Shown piece by piece: positions 17,060 through 26,560 of a stretch of 45,101 nt of DNA. Position 1 is the first letter of the stretch; each line of letters begins with the position of its first letter. The stretch comes from Dehalococcoidia bacterium. GTDB lineage: Bacteria > Chloroflexota > Dehalococcoidia > Lucifugimonadales > UBA2985. Made by a program: the position numbers and the translations under genes. Below the pieces are notes generated by a model. That model was not told the origin of the DNA. It saw only the letters and a program-made list of their open reading frames with translations, and made no database searches. The stretch covers positions 5,935 through 51,035 of the forward strand of contig JACVQK010000022.1 in the NCBI GenBank assembly GCA_015661155.1. Direction: 5' to 3'.

Positions 17060-19723
17060 ATGAACTCTGTAATTTTCGAGAAGTTCACGTTGCCCAACGG
17101 CCTCGACGTGATCCTGCACCAGGACAGCTCACTGCCTCTGGTGTCTGTCAACCTCTGGTACCACGTTGGCTCCTGCGATGAAGAACCGGGCAAGACCGGT
17201 TTCGCGCACCTCTTTGAGCACGTCATGTTCGAGGGGTCAAAGAACCACAATCGGAGCTTCTTCGAGCCGCTCCAGAAGATCGGGGCGAACCTGAACGGTT
17301 CCACCACCCTGGACCGGACCAACTACTGGGAGAACCTTCCTTCCAGCCACCTGGAGTTGGCTCTGTGGCTGGAGGCGGACCGCATGGGATTCCTGCTGGA
17401 CGCCCTGGACCAGCGCCGCTTCGACATCCAGCGCGACGTGGTGAAGAATGAAAGGCGACAGAGCTATGAGAACCGCCCCTATGGCATGGCGGATATCCTC
17501 CTGCAAGAGGCCACCTACCCGCTGCCTCACCCCTACCACTGGCCTACCATCGGTTACACCGAGGACCTGGATGCGGCGTCCCTCGAGGACGTAGAGGCCT
17601 TCTTCCGGCGGTTTTACACGCCCACCAATGCCAGCCTTTGCATCGCCGGGGACATCCAGCCCGACCGCGCCCGCGAGCTGGTCGAGGGGTATTTCTGGGA
17701 CATTGCCCCTGGAGAACGTGTTCCGCACCGTCATGCCATGGCCTCATCTCTGAAGGGCGGGGTGCGCCGCACGATGTACGATCGAGTGACCCTGGCGCGC
17801 TCCTACATCGTCTGGCCCGCCGTACCCCGGTTCCACCCGGACGAGCCCGCTCTGAGCCTGTTGGCCTTCCTCATGGGCGACGGCCGTAGCTCCCGCCTTC
17901 ATCGTGCCCTGGTCTACGAGGGCAAGATTGCCCAGAACGTCAGCGCCCATCACAGCCCGGCGACCCTCGCCGGAGATTTCCAGGTGGAACTGACGGTCGC
18001 GGCTGGGCATTCGTCCCGCGAGGTCGAAGAGGCGGCCCTGGCAGAGATCGAGCGGCTGCGCGCCCATGCGCCCACGTCGGAAGAGCTGGCCAGAGCGAAG
18101 AACCACGTGGAGTCGCGCCTGGTTCGGCAGATGGCGAGCGTTGGCGGTTTCTCGGGACGGGCCAATCGGCTGAACTCCTTCAACGTCTTTGCAGGGGACC
18201 CTGGCTTGATCAATCACGACCTGGACAGATACCTCACCGTGCAGCCGGAGGACATCCAGCGGGTCGCAGAGGCGTATCTACGGGACACCAATGTGCAGCT
18301 TCTTGTGCTGCCCCAGGCCTCGGAAGCCCACGTCTTTTCACCGACAGACCGGGCAGTGGAGCCTCAGCCATCGGCGACAGGAACCTTCTTGTCGCCTGTA
18401 CCGCAGCGCCAGCGCTTGCCCAACGGCCTGGAGGTTCTGGTGGTAGAGAACCACAGTGTCCCCCTGGTGGCCTTTGGCCTCGTGATCACCGCGGGTGCTG
18501 TGGCGGATTTGGCGGCCCAACCCGGCCTGGCCGCCTTCACCACGGCGATGCTCCAGGAAGGCACTCGCAGCCGTACCAGCAGCCAGGTCGCGGATGAGTT
18601 CGAGTTCATCGGCAGCCGGCTCTCCGCCGGGCCCGGCCGAGAGCATACCGTGTTCGCCACAGAGGCGCTCTCTCGATACTGGCCGAAGGCTTTAGAGTTG
18701 GTGGCGGACCTGATGCAGCGCGCAACCTTCCCTGCGCAAGAGTTGGAACGCCTTCGCCGGGAGCGATTGACGAACATCCGTCGCCAGCGAGACGATGCCG
18801 CCAGCCTGGCGGCAACCGTCGGCCCGGCCCTGTTGTTGGGCGGCGGATCGCCTCATGGCCATCCCATCATTGGCACCGAAAGCTCCGTCACAGCCATGTC
18901 GCGTGAGCAGATGGTCGAGTTTTATCAAAGCTGGTTCGGCCCCAGGAATACCACCCTTATGGTGGCCGGCGACACCTCCCTCAACGAGGTGGTGAAGCTG
19001 GCGGAGCAACACCTGGGGAGTTGGAGGCCGAATGGAGCGCCCGCCGACATGGTGGCGACGCCACCGTCGACACATCTGAGTGCCACAACTCTTTTTCTTC
19101 TGGACAAGCCGGGGACGGCCCAGTCCGTGATACGCCTGAGCGCGGTGAGCGTGCCGCGTCATCATCCTGACTATTTCGCCATCACACTGCTGGACTCCCT
19201 ATTCGGAGGCCAGTTCACGTCACGGCTGAACTTGAACCTGCGGCAGGATAAGGGATACAGCTACGGTTATCGGTGCTCCATCGACTGGTACCGAAACGGG
19301 TCCCTTGTGCAGGCCGGGGGCGCCGTTCAAACAGCGGTGACTTCGGAGTCCGTCCGAGAGACCCTGAAGGAGTTCCGAGAGATCGCCGGGAGCAGGCCGG
19401 TGGAGACCCCTGAGCTCGACGACGCCCGCACCTCTCTGCTTCGCCAGCTTCCTTCGGCCTTCGAGACGCCGTCGCAGACGCTGGAGCAGCTTGCCCGGCT
19501 TGTGGCCTTCGATCTGCCCGACGATTACTATCGCACCGCACCGTCCCGGTACGAGGACGTCTCCCTGGCCGATGTTCGACGCGTTGCCCGCGAATGGATC
19601 GATCTGGACCGATTAGCCATTCTGGTGGTGGGAGACCGGGCCGCGGTGGAGTCCGGACTTCAGAAGCTGGAACTTCCCCTGCTGCAGGTGGACCACGAAG
19701 GGCGTGTCATTACCACAATCTAA
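17060..19723 (+). CDS. M16-family zinc metallopeptidase, two fused domains
   Basis: Inverted-zincin (pitrilysin family) peptidase of 887 residues. The first half carries the active site HLFEH (His50, Glu53, His54) and the distal ligand Glu131 in KNERRQ. The second half (from about residue 450, LPNGLEVLVVENHSVPLVAFGL) repeats the fold but has LAAFTTAMLQEGT where HxxEH should be, so it is the catalytically empty partner. This is the usual M16 two-half design fused in one chain. There is no signal peptide, so it is probably cytosolic. Start ATG 17060 follows GAGGTGAAGGG; an in-frame ATG at 17006 has no ribosome-binding site. The TAA stop (19721-19723) is the first triplet of a dispersed palindromic element. 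Confidence 0.95.
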   Translation: MNSVIFEKFTLPNGLDVILHQDSSLPLVSVNLWYHVGSCDEEPGKTGFAHLFEHVMFEGSKNHNRSFFEPLQKIGANLNGSTTLDRTNYWENLPSSHLELALWLEADRMGFLLDALDQRRFDIQRDVVKNERRQSYENRPYGMADILLQEATYPLPHPYHWPTIGYTEDLDAASLEDVEAFFRRFYTPTNASLCIAGDIQPDRARELVEGYFWDIAPGERVPHRHAMASSLKGGVRRTMYDRVTLARSYIVWPAVPRFHPDEPALSLLAFLMGDGRSSRLHRALVYEGKIAQNVSAHHSPATLAGDFQVELTVAAGHSSREVEEAALAEIERLRAHAPTSEELARAKNHVESRLVRQMASVGGFSGRANRLNSFNVFAGDPGLINHDLDRYLTVQPEDIQRVAEAYLRDTNVQLLVLPQASEAHVFSPTDRAVEPQPSATGTFLSPVPQRQRLPNGLEVLVVENHSVPLVAFGLVITAGAVADLAAQPGLAAFTTAMLQEGTRSRTSSQVADEFEFIGSRLSAGPGREHTVFATEALSRYWPKALELVADLMQRATFPAQELERLRRERLTNIRRQRDDAASLAATVGPALLLGGGSPHGHPIIGTESSVTAMSREQMVEFYQSWFGPRNTTLMVAGDTSLNEVVKLAEQHLGSWRPNGAPADMVATPPSTHLSATTLFLLDKPGTAQSVIRLSAVSVPRHHPDYFAITLLDSLFGGQFTSRLNLNLRQDKGYSYGYRCSIDWYRNGSLVQAGGAVQTAVTSESVRETLKEFREIAGSRPVETPELDDARTSLLRQLPSAFETPSQTLEQLARLVAFDLPDDYYRTAPSRYEDVSLADVRRVAREWIDLDRLAILVVGDRAAVESGLQKLELPLLQVDHEGRVITTI

Positions 19724-19869
19724 CAGGGTGCTGAAAAACTCCTTCGACCATCCCCCTGGCCCCCTTCCTAGCCAGGAAGGGGGAAGAGTTTATATCTGGG
19801 GGACACCCCCAGACCCCCGACAAAGAGGCTTCGCCCCTCTGTACTCCCCCTTTTTCCGCAGCCTGCTAA
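19721..19869 (+). repeat. Dispersed palindromic (MITE-like) element, copy 2, short form
   Basis: 149 bp. Left end TAACAGGGTGCTGAAAAA and right end reading TCCGCAGCCTGCTAA form imperfect terminal inverted repeats. Inside are the CCTTCCTAGCCAGGAAGG palindrome, a TCTGGGGGACACCCCCAGA palindrome and an AGAGGCTTCGCCCCTCT hairpin. The first three bases are the stop codon of the M16 peptidase. It lies between two convergent genes and may also act as a transcription terminator. Confidence 0.88.
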
Positions 19870-19976
19870 TCCGCATTGCTTTGTTGCGAGGCGTGGCTGG
19901 ACATCAGCGTTGAAACCTCGATTTCGCTGAGACGCCCCAGGAGGGGGTTGTCCTGGGCAGGCAGAAGGGGAAAGCC

Positions 19977-20011
19977 AGGGGGGTGGCCGGTTTGCGACCA
20001 GCCACCCCCCT
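19977..20011 (-). terminator. Terminator-like hairpin after the crotonase gene
   Basis: Perfect 11-bp inverted repeat AGGGGGGTGGC (19977-19987) and GCCACCCCCCT (20001-20011). On the minus strand it lies 57 bases after the crotonase stop. The following T run is short. Confidence 0.55.
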
Positions 20012-20067
20012 TAAGGAAACACCGCTACCGAGGCGAGCGCCGCTGTTTCCCCTTGCCTAGACCGCTC

Positions 20068-20928
20068 TTAGCGGCCTTTCCAGACCGGGGCGCGCTTCTC
20101 GGCGAAGGCGCGAGGGCCCTCCTTAGAGTCCTCCGTGGTATTCAGATGAAGGTTGATCCCCGCCTGGAGCTGTAGGGACCCGGTTATGCCCATCTGACGC
20201 CAGTACTGGAGCATCCTCTTCGTCCCCTGGACGGCCAGGGGGGCGTTGGCGCCAATCTGCTCGGCTATTTCGATGGCCCGGGGCATGAGGCGGTCCGGCT
20301 CCACCACCTCCTGGACAAAGCCGATGCGACAGGCCTCTTCGGCGGTCATGTTCTGGCCGGCATAGAGCATCAAGGCGGCGTGGCCGATGGGCATGAGGCG
20401 GGGTGCCCAGTGGATTCCAGAGCCAGGCATAATGCCCCGCCGTACCTCGCTCAGAGCAAAATAGGCGTTCTTGGAGGCGATGCGGATGTCGCAGTCACAG
20501 GCCCGCTCGGTGCCGCCGCCCATAGCCAGGCCGTTGACCGCGGCGATGAAGGGCTTGGGGTTGTCGGACAGGGTTCCCGGGTGTCTGCGGATGTAGTTCG
20601 TCCGGGAGTTGACGGCTGCAACCTCTTTGTCCAGCTCCGCCTGGGTAATCTCCCCCCGCTGGTGCTTGGCTTTGGCCTCTGCGATGGCGGCGTCCCTGTC
20701 GGCCCGGTCCCGCAGGTCCATGCCGGCGGAAAATGCGCGGCCCACCCCTGTGAGGATCCCCACGAACATGCTGGAGTCGGCGCTGAAGTCCCCAAAGGCC
20801 TCATCCAGGAGGCGAGGAAGGTCGCCACCGCTCGCGTTCAACCGCTCTGGGCGGTTCATGGTGATGATGGCGTAGTGTTTCTCGGGAAACTTCTCGTAGA
20901 TGACATCCGGTTTTCCGTCTTGGGACAT
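20068..20928 (-). CDS. Enoyl-CoA hydratase/isomerase family protein (crotonase)
   Basis: 286-residue crotonase-fold enzyme acting on acyl-CoA thioesters. Oxyanion-hole segments are visible as GRAFSAGMDL (about 63-72) and NGLAMGGGTERACDCDIRIAS (split around GGG). Both Glu positions used in hydratases seem kept (GGGTE and LSEVRRG). The C-terminus EKRAPVWKGR is typical. Start ATG 20928 follows AAGGAGGGGAAAG, a strong ribosome-binding site; the longer frame to 21051 runs into unrelated upstream sequence. It stands alone, so the pathway (beta-oxidation or a CoA-linked degradation) is not determined. The two CoA-transferases some 10 kb away are the only other CoA genes in view. Confidence 0.93.
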   Translation of the reverse strand: MSQDGKPDVIYEKFPEKHYAIITMNRPERLNASGGDLPRLLDEAFGDFSADSSMFVGILTGVGRAFSAGMDLRDRADRDAAIAEAKAKHQRGEITQAELDKEVAAVNSRTNYIRRHPGTLSDNPKPFIAAVNGLAMGGGTERACDCDIRIASKNAYFALSEVRRGIMPGSGIHWAPRLMPIGHAALMLYAGQNMTAEEACRIGFVQEVVEPDRLMPRAIEIAEQIGANAPLAVQGTKRMLQYWRQMGITGSLQLQAGINLHLNTTEDSKEGPRAFAEKRAPVWKGR

Positions 20929-21375
20929 CTTTCCCCTCCTTGCTCTAGTCTTGCGGCGTGACAAGCGCCATGCTGTATCTGCGACCCACACCCTCTGGGA
21001 AGCAGCCCCAGCATACACTGAAAAGCCAGAGATGGGAAGCCCTCCCCGCAACTATCGGCCTGCTACCACCCAGAGGACAGCTCTTTCCCTCTCCCCAGTG
21101 AGGTCCGCTAGCGAAGAAGCGTTCACCCGAGAGGAAGTTTCTCGGAAGGACCGGCAATCCCCCCGACAAGTCGGGGTCGGGACTGCACCCCCCTTTTCCA
21201 GCAGCCTGCTATGCTGCCCAGGGCGAGCTTCGCGCGACAGACCCTGAATGCGGCTTGCCTACAGACGCCTCTGAGGAGTATGGGTGCAGGGCACGCCCTG
21301 CCCCCTTGCCCTCCGGAGCCATGACCTGTACAATACTACTCGCGATTCGTCGAGCCAGCGCCAAAGGACACTTCA
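20929..21375. other. Gene-free interval holding decayed palindromic-element pieces
   Basis: No convincing coding frame in these 447 bases. At 21160-21213 there is a CCCCGACAAGTCGGGG hairpin followed by a right-end module (ACTGCACCCCCCTTTTCCAGCAGCCTGCTA in pieces). At 21237-21300 the reverse complement of the internal module seen at 37756-37812 appears (ACCCTGAATGCGGC to GGGTGCAGGG). The order and orientation differ from intact copies, so this is a rearranged composite. The promoter of rplS probably lies at the right edge but is not clear by eye. Confidence 0.65.
21160..21310. repeat. Rearranged remnant of the dispersed palindromic element
   Basis: The forward right-end module ending GCAGCCTGCTA (about 21200-21211) is followed by an inverted internal module (21237-21300) and a small GGGCACGCCC hairpin. 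Boundaries are approximate because the copy is degenerate. Confidence 0.6.
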
Positions 21376-21729
21376 ATGGACATAGATACCGTTATACCTC
21401 TCACCACCAATCCCAAAATCCAGGAGTTTCGACCCGGAGATACGGTCAAGGTCTCCATCCGAACAAAGGAAGGCGACCGGGAGCGGCTCCAGGCGTTTCA
21501 GGGAGTTGTCATTCGCAAGCGGGGCGCTGGCCAGGGAGCCACCTTTACGGTGCGGCGCGTCGCCCACAGCGTAGGGGTCGAGCGCACCTTCCCCCTCCTC
21601 TCCCCTATGGTGGATGCCGTGGAGGTCTTGCGCCGTGGCCGGGTTGGGCACTCCCGGCTCTACTACCTTCGAGGCCTCTCCGGTCGGGCTGCTCGTATCA
21701 GGGAGGACAGAAGCTCCACCAGGCCATAA
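21376..21729 (+). CDS. rplS: 50S ribosomal protein L19
   Basis: 117 residues, the normal L19 length. It lies at the 30S-50S interface. Family sequence is evident: [44 protein letters not shown] and [24 protein letters not shown] (in pieces), with a basic C-terminus. Start ATG 21376 follows AAAGGACACTTCA. It is 48 bases upstream of priA; the usual trmD/rimM neighbours are absent here. Confidence 0.97.
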   Translation: MDIDTVIPLTTNPKIQEFRPGDTVKVSIRTKEGDRERLQAFQGVVIRKRGAGQGATFTVRRVAHSVGVERTFPLLSPMVDAVEVLRRGRVGHSRLYYLRGLSGRAARIREDRSSTRP

Positions 21730-21777
21730 GGGCCGTGGTATCCCTCTGCTTCTGCCTGGACGCGGTTGTCTCGTGAG

Positions 21778-24219
21778 ATGATTGAGATGATGAGGTACGC
21801 CGAGGTGGCCGTTGATGCCCCCACGGGATACGACCGTACCTTCACCTACTCCGTCCCTCTTGCCATGGCCCTCTCCCCAGGTCACCTGGTACAGGTGCCC
21901 TTTGGGCCTCGGGTTCTGCCGGGGGTTGTCTTTCAGCTCACCCATGAGCCTCAGGTAGCAGAGACCCGGGACATCATCGGCATAACGCACCCACAACCCA
22001 TCCTTTCGACCCACCAGCTGGCTCTAGCGCGATGGGTCAGCCGCTACTACATGGCTCCCCTGTTTGACTGCTCGGCGTTGATGACGCCCCCGGGCCTTCC
22101 CTCGCGAGCCCTTTGCTATCTCTCCCTGACGCATTCCCCTTCTGAGCTAAAGCTGACACCCGCTCAGGGCAGGGCGTTGGGCTACATCGCCTCCCGGGGA
22201 AGGGTCGAGCGAGGAGCGCTGCTCAAGGCCCTGGGCCCCAGGATAGACGTCGCCATCAGCTCACTGGTGCGCCGGGGAGTCATCGAGGCGTCGTGGCAGT
22301 GGCAGAAACCCCGGGTCGGCCCCAAGTACGCCACCTATCTGGAGCTGACTCTGTCTCCCTCTGAGGCAGAGGAGAGGGCGGCTCGCCTCCTGGTGCCCAC
22401 GGCCCCCAGGTGGGCCACCCTCCTGCGTTACATGGCGCAACGGGGTACCCCTGCTCCCCTTGCCGCGGCCCAAAAAGAGTTCGGCCCCTCGGCAATAAAG
22501 AGCCTGGAGGCCAAAAACCTGATACGCCGCACTCTTCTCCGCCTGGAGCGCGACCCTCTGAGGGGCAAGACCTTTCCTCCTGACAGCCCCCCAATCCTTA
22601 CCCGTGACCAGAGACACTGCGTAGAGCGAATAGAAGAGGCGATAGACTCCCCATCCTCCCAGGTATTCCTCCTCCAGGGCATCACCGGCAGCGGAAAAAC
22701 GGAGGTGTATCTGCATGCCCTGGCCCATGCCCTGAGGAGAGGCAAAAGGGGCATTGTGATGGTGCCCGAGCTGTCCCTCACCCCCCAGACCATAGAGAGG
22801 TTCAGCCGTCGCTTCCCAGGCCAGGTGGCGGTGCTGCACAGCGGCCTCTCACCCGGGGAGCACTTCGACCAGTGGTGGCGCATCCGAGAGGGAGAGTACG
22901 GCGTGGTCATAGGCTCCCGCAGCTCCGTCTTCGCCCCCCAGCCCGACCTGGGGCTCATCGTCCTCGACGAAGAGCACGAGGGGGCCTACAAGCAGCAGGA
23001 TACCGCGCCCCGCTACCATGCCCGGGATGTAGCCCTGAAGCTGGCAGAGCTAACCGGGGCTGTGGTCATCCTGGGGAGCGCCACTCCCGACCTGGTCTCC
23101 TATAGCCAGGCCCTCCATGGGCGGTTTCAACTGCTGGAGCTGCCCCAGCGCATCGTCTCCACGCCTGGCGGAGAGCCATCCCTCAGCACGGCCCTGCCCT
23201 CGGTCCAGGTAGTTGACCTCCGCGCCGAGTTGAAGGAAGGGAACCGGAGCATCTTCAGCCGAGACCTGAGGAGGGCCATGGAGCAGACCCTCCAGGCAGG
23301 GGAACAGGTGATGCTGTACCTGAACCGCCGGGGCAGCAGCAGCCTGGTGCAGTGCCGGGACTGCGGCCACACCCTCAGGTGCCGCCGCTGCGACCTCCCC
23401 CTGACCTATCACGCCCAGGAGGAACGACTTCTCTGCCACCGCTGCAACTATCGCCTGATTCCCCCACGACTCTGCCCCCAGTGTCAGGGGCCTCGGATAC
23501 GCTATCTGGGCCTGGGCACCCAGCGTGCCATGGAGGATGTCCAGCGAGCCTTCCCAGGAGTGAAGGCCCTTCGCTGGGACAGGGACGCCGCCTCTGCCAG
23601 GGGTGCCCATGAGAGGACCATGGAGCTCTTCCTCCAGGGCGAGGCCCAGGTCCTGGTAGGAACCCAGATGATAGCCAGGGGCCTTCACTTCCCCAACGTC
23701 ACCCTGGTGGGAGTGCTGTGCGCCGATATAGGCCTTTTTCTCCCGGACTTTCGCGCCGGGGAGCGGGTGTTCCAGCTTCTGTGCCAGGTGGCGGGTCGCA
23801 CGGGCAGAGGGCCTCTGGGAGGGCGGGTGATAGTCCAGACCTACACCCCTGACCACTACGCTGTGGCCGCCGCCGCCGCTCAGGACTACAAGTCCTTCTA
23901 CAAGAGTGAGATGGCCTACCGCCGGGAGCAGGAGCTACCTCCCTTTGGCCGGCTCATCCACCTGGTGTACCTGCACACCAACCAGGCCCTGTGCCAGAGG
24001 GAGGCAGTGCGCCTGGGAGGAGAGCTGAAGCGACAGCGGGACGCCTGGGGACTCACCAACGTGGACATCCTTGGCCCAGCGCCGGCCTATCCTCCCCGCC
24101 TGAGGGGGCACCACCGATGGCACGTGATTCTCAGGGGGCAGGACCCTCGCTCCCTCCTGGACAAGGTGCCCATGCCCCGAGGCTGGACGGTGGATGTGGA
24201 CCCGACCTCGCTTACTTGA
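21778..24219 (+). CDS. priA: Primosomal protein N' (replication restart helicase PriA)
   Basis: 3'-5' DNA helicase that reloads the replisome at collapsed forks. About 813 residues: N-terminal DNA-binding domain beginning YAEVAVDAPTGYDRTFTY, helicase Walker A GITGSGKTE near residue 300, DEEHEGAYKQ (the PriA DExH box), and a zinc module with four CxxC pairs (CRDC, CRRC, CHRC, CPQC) between the helicase lobes, then GTQMIARGLHFPNV and QVAGRTGRG. The start is uncertain: TTG 21766, ATG 21778 and ATG 21787/21790 are all in frame and none has a strong ribosome-binding site. 21778 is used here. Confidence 0.96.
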   Translation: MIEMMRYAEVAVDAPTGYDRTFTYSVPLAMALSPGHLVQVPFGPRVLPGVVFQLTHEPQVAETRDIIGITHPQPILSTHQLALARWVSRYYMAPLFDCSALMTPPGLPSRALCYLSLTHSPSELKLTPAQGRALGYIASRGRVERGALLKALGPRIDVAISSLVRRGVIEASWQWQKPRVGPKYATYLELTLSPSEAEERAARLLVPTAPRWATLLRYMAQRGTPAPLAAAQKEFGPSAIKSLEAKNLIRRTLLRLERDPLRGKTFPPDSPPILTRDQRHCVERIEEAIDSPSSQVFLLQGITGSGKTEVYLHALAHALRRGKRGIVMVPELSLTPQTIERFSRRFPGQVAVLHSGLSPGEHFDQWWRIREGEYGVVIGSRSSVFAPQPDLGLIVLDEEHEGAYKQQDTAPRYHARDVALKLAELTGAVVILGSATPDLVSYSQALHGRFQLLELPQRIVSTPGGEPSLSTALPSVQVVDLRAELKEGNRSIFSRDLRRAMEQTLQAGEQVMLYLNRRGSSSLVQCRDCGHTLRCRRCDLPLTYHAQEERLLCHRCNYRLIPPRLCPQCQGPRIRYLGLGTQRAMEDVQRAFPGVKALRWDRDAASARGAHERTMELFLQGEAQVLVGTQMIARGLHFPNVTLVGVLCADIGLFLPDFRAGERVFQLLCQVAGRTGRGPLGGRVIVQTYTPDHYAVAAAAAQDYKSFYKSEMAYRREQELPPFGRLIHLVYLHTNQALCQREAVRLGGELKRQRDAWGLTNVDILGPAPAYPPRLRGHHRWHVILRGQDPRSLLDKVPMPRGWTVDVDPTSLT

Positions 24220-24295
24220 GGCACAGGCAATGTAAGGTGTGATGTGCTACCCCGAAAGACGCACAACATTCATAGAACCGCAAAGGAGTTTTCCC

Positions 24296-26542
24296 ATGCA
24301 GTCATTGTTTGAGAGGATAGGCCACTTCATAGCCGGCCATACGAGGCTCGTGGCAGTCGCTATCATCATCCTTGTCGTCCTTGGCGTGGTGGGGGCCAGC
24401 CGTATCGAGATGTCCAGCGGTGTGAGCACCATGGTGAACACCGAAAGCGAGGCCTATCGCAAGCTCCTGAAGCTGAACGATAACTTTGGATCCAGCCAGG
24501 TGGTGCTCCTCGTCTCGGCGGAGGGCATCGACCCCCTCCTTCAACCGGACAACCTTCGCGCCCTGGACCGGGTGGCGGAAACCCTGCGGGGGGACTCGCG
24601 CATAGCCTCGGTGGTCAACCCCGTGGATGCCATCCGCCAGGCGCTGGGCCAGGGAGGAGGGAGCGCCTCCATATCCGACACGGCTGCTGTCCGGGCGGCC
24701 CTTCTGGACCCCAGCACTGGGGCTGTTCGAGGCTCCTTCGCTCCCCTGTTCCCCCAGGGTTCCAACGCCCTGTTCGTGGTGACCCTCGCCTCGGACCTGG
24801 ACCCGAAAGAGCAGATGGAGATCAGCAATGCCATAGAAGCGGCCAGGGCCGCTGCGGGCTTCACCGGCGTCTCGACCCTGGTCACAGGCTTTCCCGCCGT
24901 CTCCTCCGCGCTGGAGGACGCCATGGTGTCCAGCCTGAGAACCACCCTCCTGGTTGCCATGGTGCTCATGCTAGTCGTCCTGGCTGTCCTTTTCCCCGTG
25001 CGAAGTCGGTTCTACTGGCGGTGGCTGGCCCTGGGGAGCGTTTTCGTCGGCACCATCTACGCCTTCGGAGCCATGGGATGGGCCGGGCAGGCCCTCTCCA
25101 TCGGCTCCCTTACGGTGTTTCCCATCATCGTCGGCCTGGGCGTTGACTACGGCATCCAGTTCCACAACCGCTACGACGAGGAGTTCCGCCGCTCCCACTC
25201 CGCTGCGGCGGCCCTTGCCATAAGCCTGCGCCACATCGGCTCGGCCACCGGCCTGGCGGTCATCGCCGTGATCCTGGGTGGGCTGGGGCTGCTCACCTCC
25301 TCCACCCCCATCATCCGGGACTTCGCCCTCACCCTCATGTTCGGCGTAGTCGCCGCCTGGGCTGGAGCCTTCCTGGTGGTCCCCACGGTGCTCTTCTGGC
25401 ACTACCGTCGCCGCGTGGCTCTCACCGTCGGAGGCACCAAAGACCCCGCCAGCCCGGAAGGGGAATCCGACGGCATCCAGCGGCTGCTACAGGGCATGGG
25501 ACACTGGGTGGTACGGCATCCCCTGATCGTTCTCCCCCTGGCGGTTTTGCTGACCGTTGGGGGCTTCCTGGTGGACGGCGAAATCGGCGTCAAGACGAGC
25601 CAGGAGCAGTTCCTCTCGCCCAACATCCCGGCGGTGCGGGGCCTGCTGACGCTCCAGAGGGCTGGCGGAGGCATGACCAGCTTCAATTTGATTGTGGAGG
25701 CGGACAACGTGGCCCGGCCGGACATCGTCCGGTGGGTGGACGGGCTAAAGCCCCGCCTCCTTGACGCCTTCCCCGGCGTGGTCGTCCAGGTAAGTTCCTA
25801 CGCCGACGCCGTCCGACGTACATACGGCGAGACCCTGCCCACATCGGTGGTCAACGACACCTACAGTGCCGCCAACGTGTCCCTGATGCTGACAGGGGTT
25901 GAGATCGGCGAGATGGACGACCTGGCAAAGGCGCTGGAGGATGCGGTGGCAGACCCTCCGGCCGGGGCCACCGTCACCGTCAGCGGCTTCCCCCTGGTCA
26001 TGGCCGAGGTGTTCGACGCCCTGACCAGCGGCCGCCTGCGGATAACCATCCTGAGCATAGCCATCATCTTCGGCGGCCTGCTCCTGCTGTACCGCCTGAA
26101 CCCGTTGAAGGCGCTCTTTGCCACAGCGCCCATGGTTCTCATCGTTGGGTGGGCCTCCGGACTCATGTGGGCGGCGGGCATAGACTTCAGCCCCCTGACC
26201 GCCACCATAGGGGCGCTGGTCGTCGGCATCGGAGCCGAGTTCGGGATTCTGGTCCTGGCCCGCTACTACGAGGCCCTGGAACGGGGCATCTCCTCAGAGG
26301 ATGCCATGGTGGAGGCCGTGATGAGCATAGGAAGGGCGATTATCGCCTCGGGTGTCACCGCCATGGCGGGGTTCGGTGCCCTGCTGGCGGCCACCGATTT
26401 CCCCATCCTTCAGGACTTCGGCCTGGTGACGGCCATAAACATCGGGTTCTCCATCATCGCCGCCCTGGTGGTCATGCCCGCGATGGTGGTGCTGATCCAC
26501 GGCCGGTGGCTCCGCTGGCGGAGCGCCGGGGTCGCAGGATGA
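24296..26542 (+). CDS. RND superfamily/MMPL-type membrane transporter (HAE3-like)
   Basis: 748-residue inner-membrane transporter with the duplicated RND layout: one TM helix, a large extracytoplasmic domain (about 45-215), five helices, then the same again from about residue 410. The conserved GLGVDYGIQFHNRYDEE follows the fourth helix of the first half and GIGAEFGILVLARYYEA its partner in the second half. Proteins of this kind export lipids or hydrophobic compounds, often hopanoids or polyketides; the substrate is not determinable. Start ATG 24296 is chosen because AAAGGAG lies 8 bases upstream; a longer frame from 24239 lacks one. It ends 18 bases before the convergent biotin-ligase stop. 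Confidence 0.92.
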   Translation: MQSLFERIGHFIAGHTRLVAVAIIILVVLGVVGASRIEMSSGVSTMVNTESEAYRKLLKLNDNFGSSQVVLLVSAEGIDPLLQPDNLRALDRVAETLRGDSRIASVVNPVDAIRQALGQGGGSASISDTAAVRAALLDPSTGAVRGSFAPLFPQGSNALFVVTLASDLDPKEQMEISNAIEAARAAAGFTGVSTLVTGFPAVSSALEDAMVSSLRTTLLVAMVLMLVVLAVLFPVRSRFYWRWLALGSVFVGTIYAFGAMGWAGQALSIGSLTVFPIIVGLGVDYGIQFHNRYDEEFRRSHSAAAALAISLRHIGSATGLAVIAVILGGLGLLTSSTPIIRDFALTLMFGVVAAWAGAFLVVPTVLFWHYRRRVALTVGGTKDPASPEGESDGIQRLLQGMGHWVVRHPLIVLPLAVLLTVGGFLVDGEIGVKTSQEQFLSPNIPAVRGLLTLQRAGGGMTSFNLIVEADNVARPDIVRWVDGLKPRLLDAFPGVVVQVSSYADAVRRTYGETLPTSVVNDTYSAANVSLMLTGVEIGEMDDLAKALEDAVADPPAGATVTVSGFPLVMAEVFDALTSGRLRITILSIAIIFGGLLLLYRLNPLKALFATAPMVLIVGWASGLMWAAGIDFSPLTATIGALVVGIGAEFGILVLARYYEALERGISSEDAMVEAVMSIGRAIIASGVTAMAGFGALLAATDFPILQDFGLVTAINIGFSIIAALVVMPAMVVLIHGRWLRWRSAGVAG

Positions 26543-26560
26543 AGGCAGGGCGGGCCCTGC

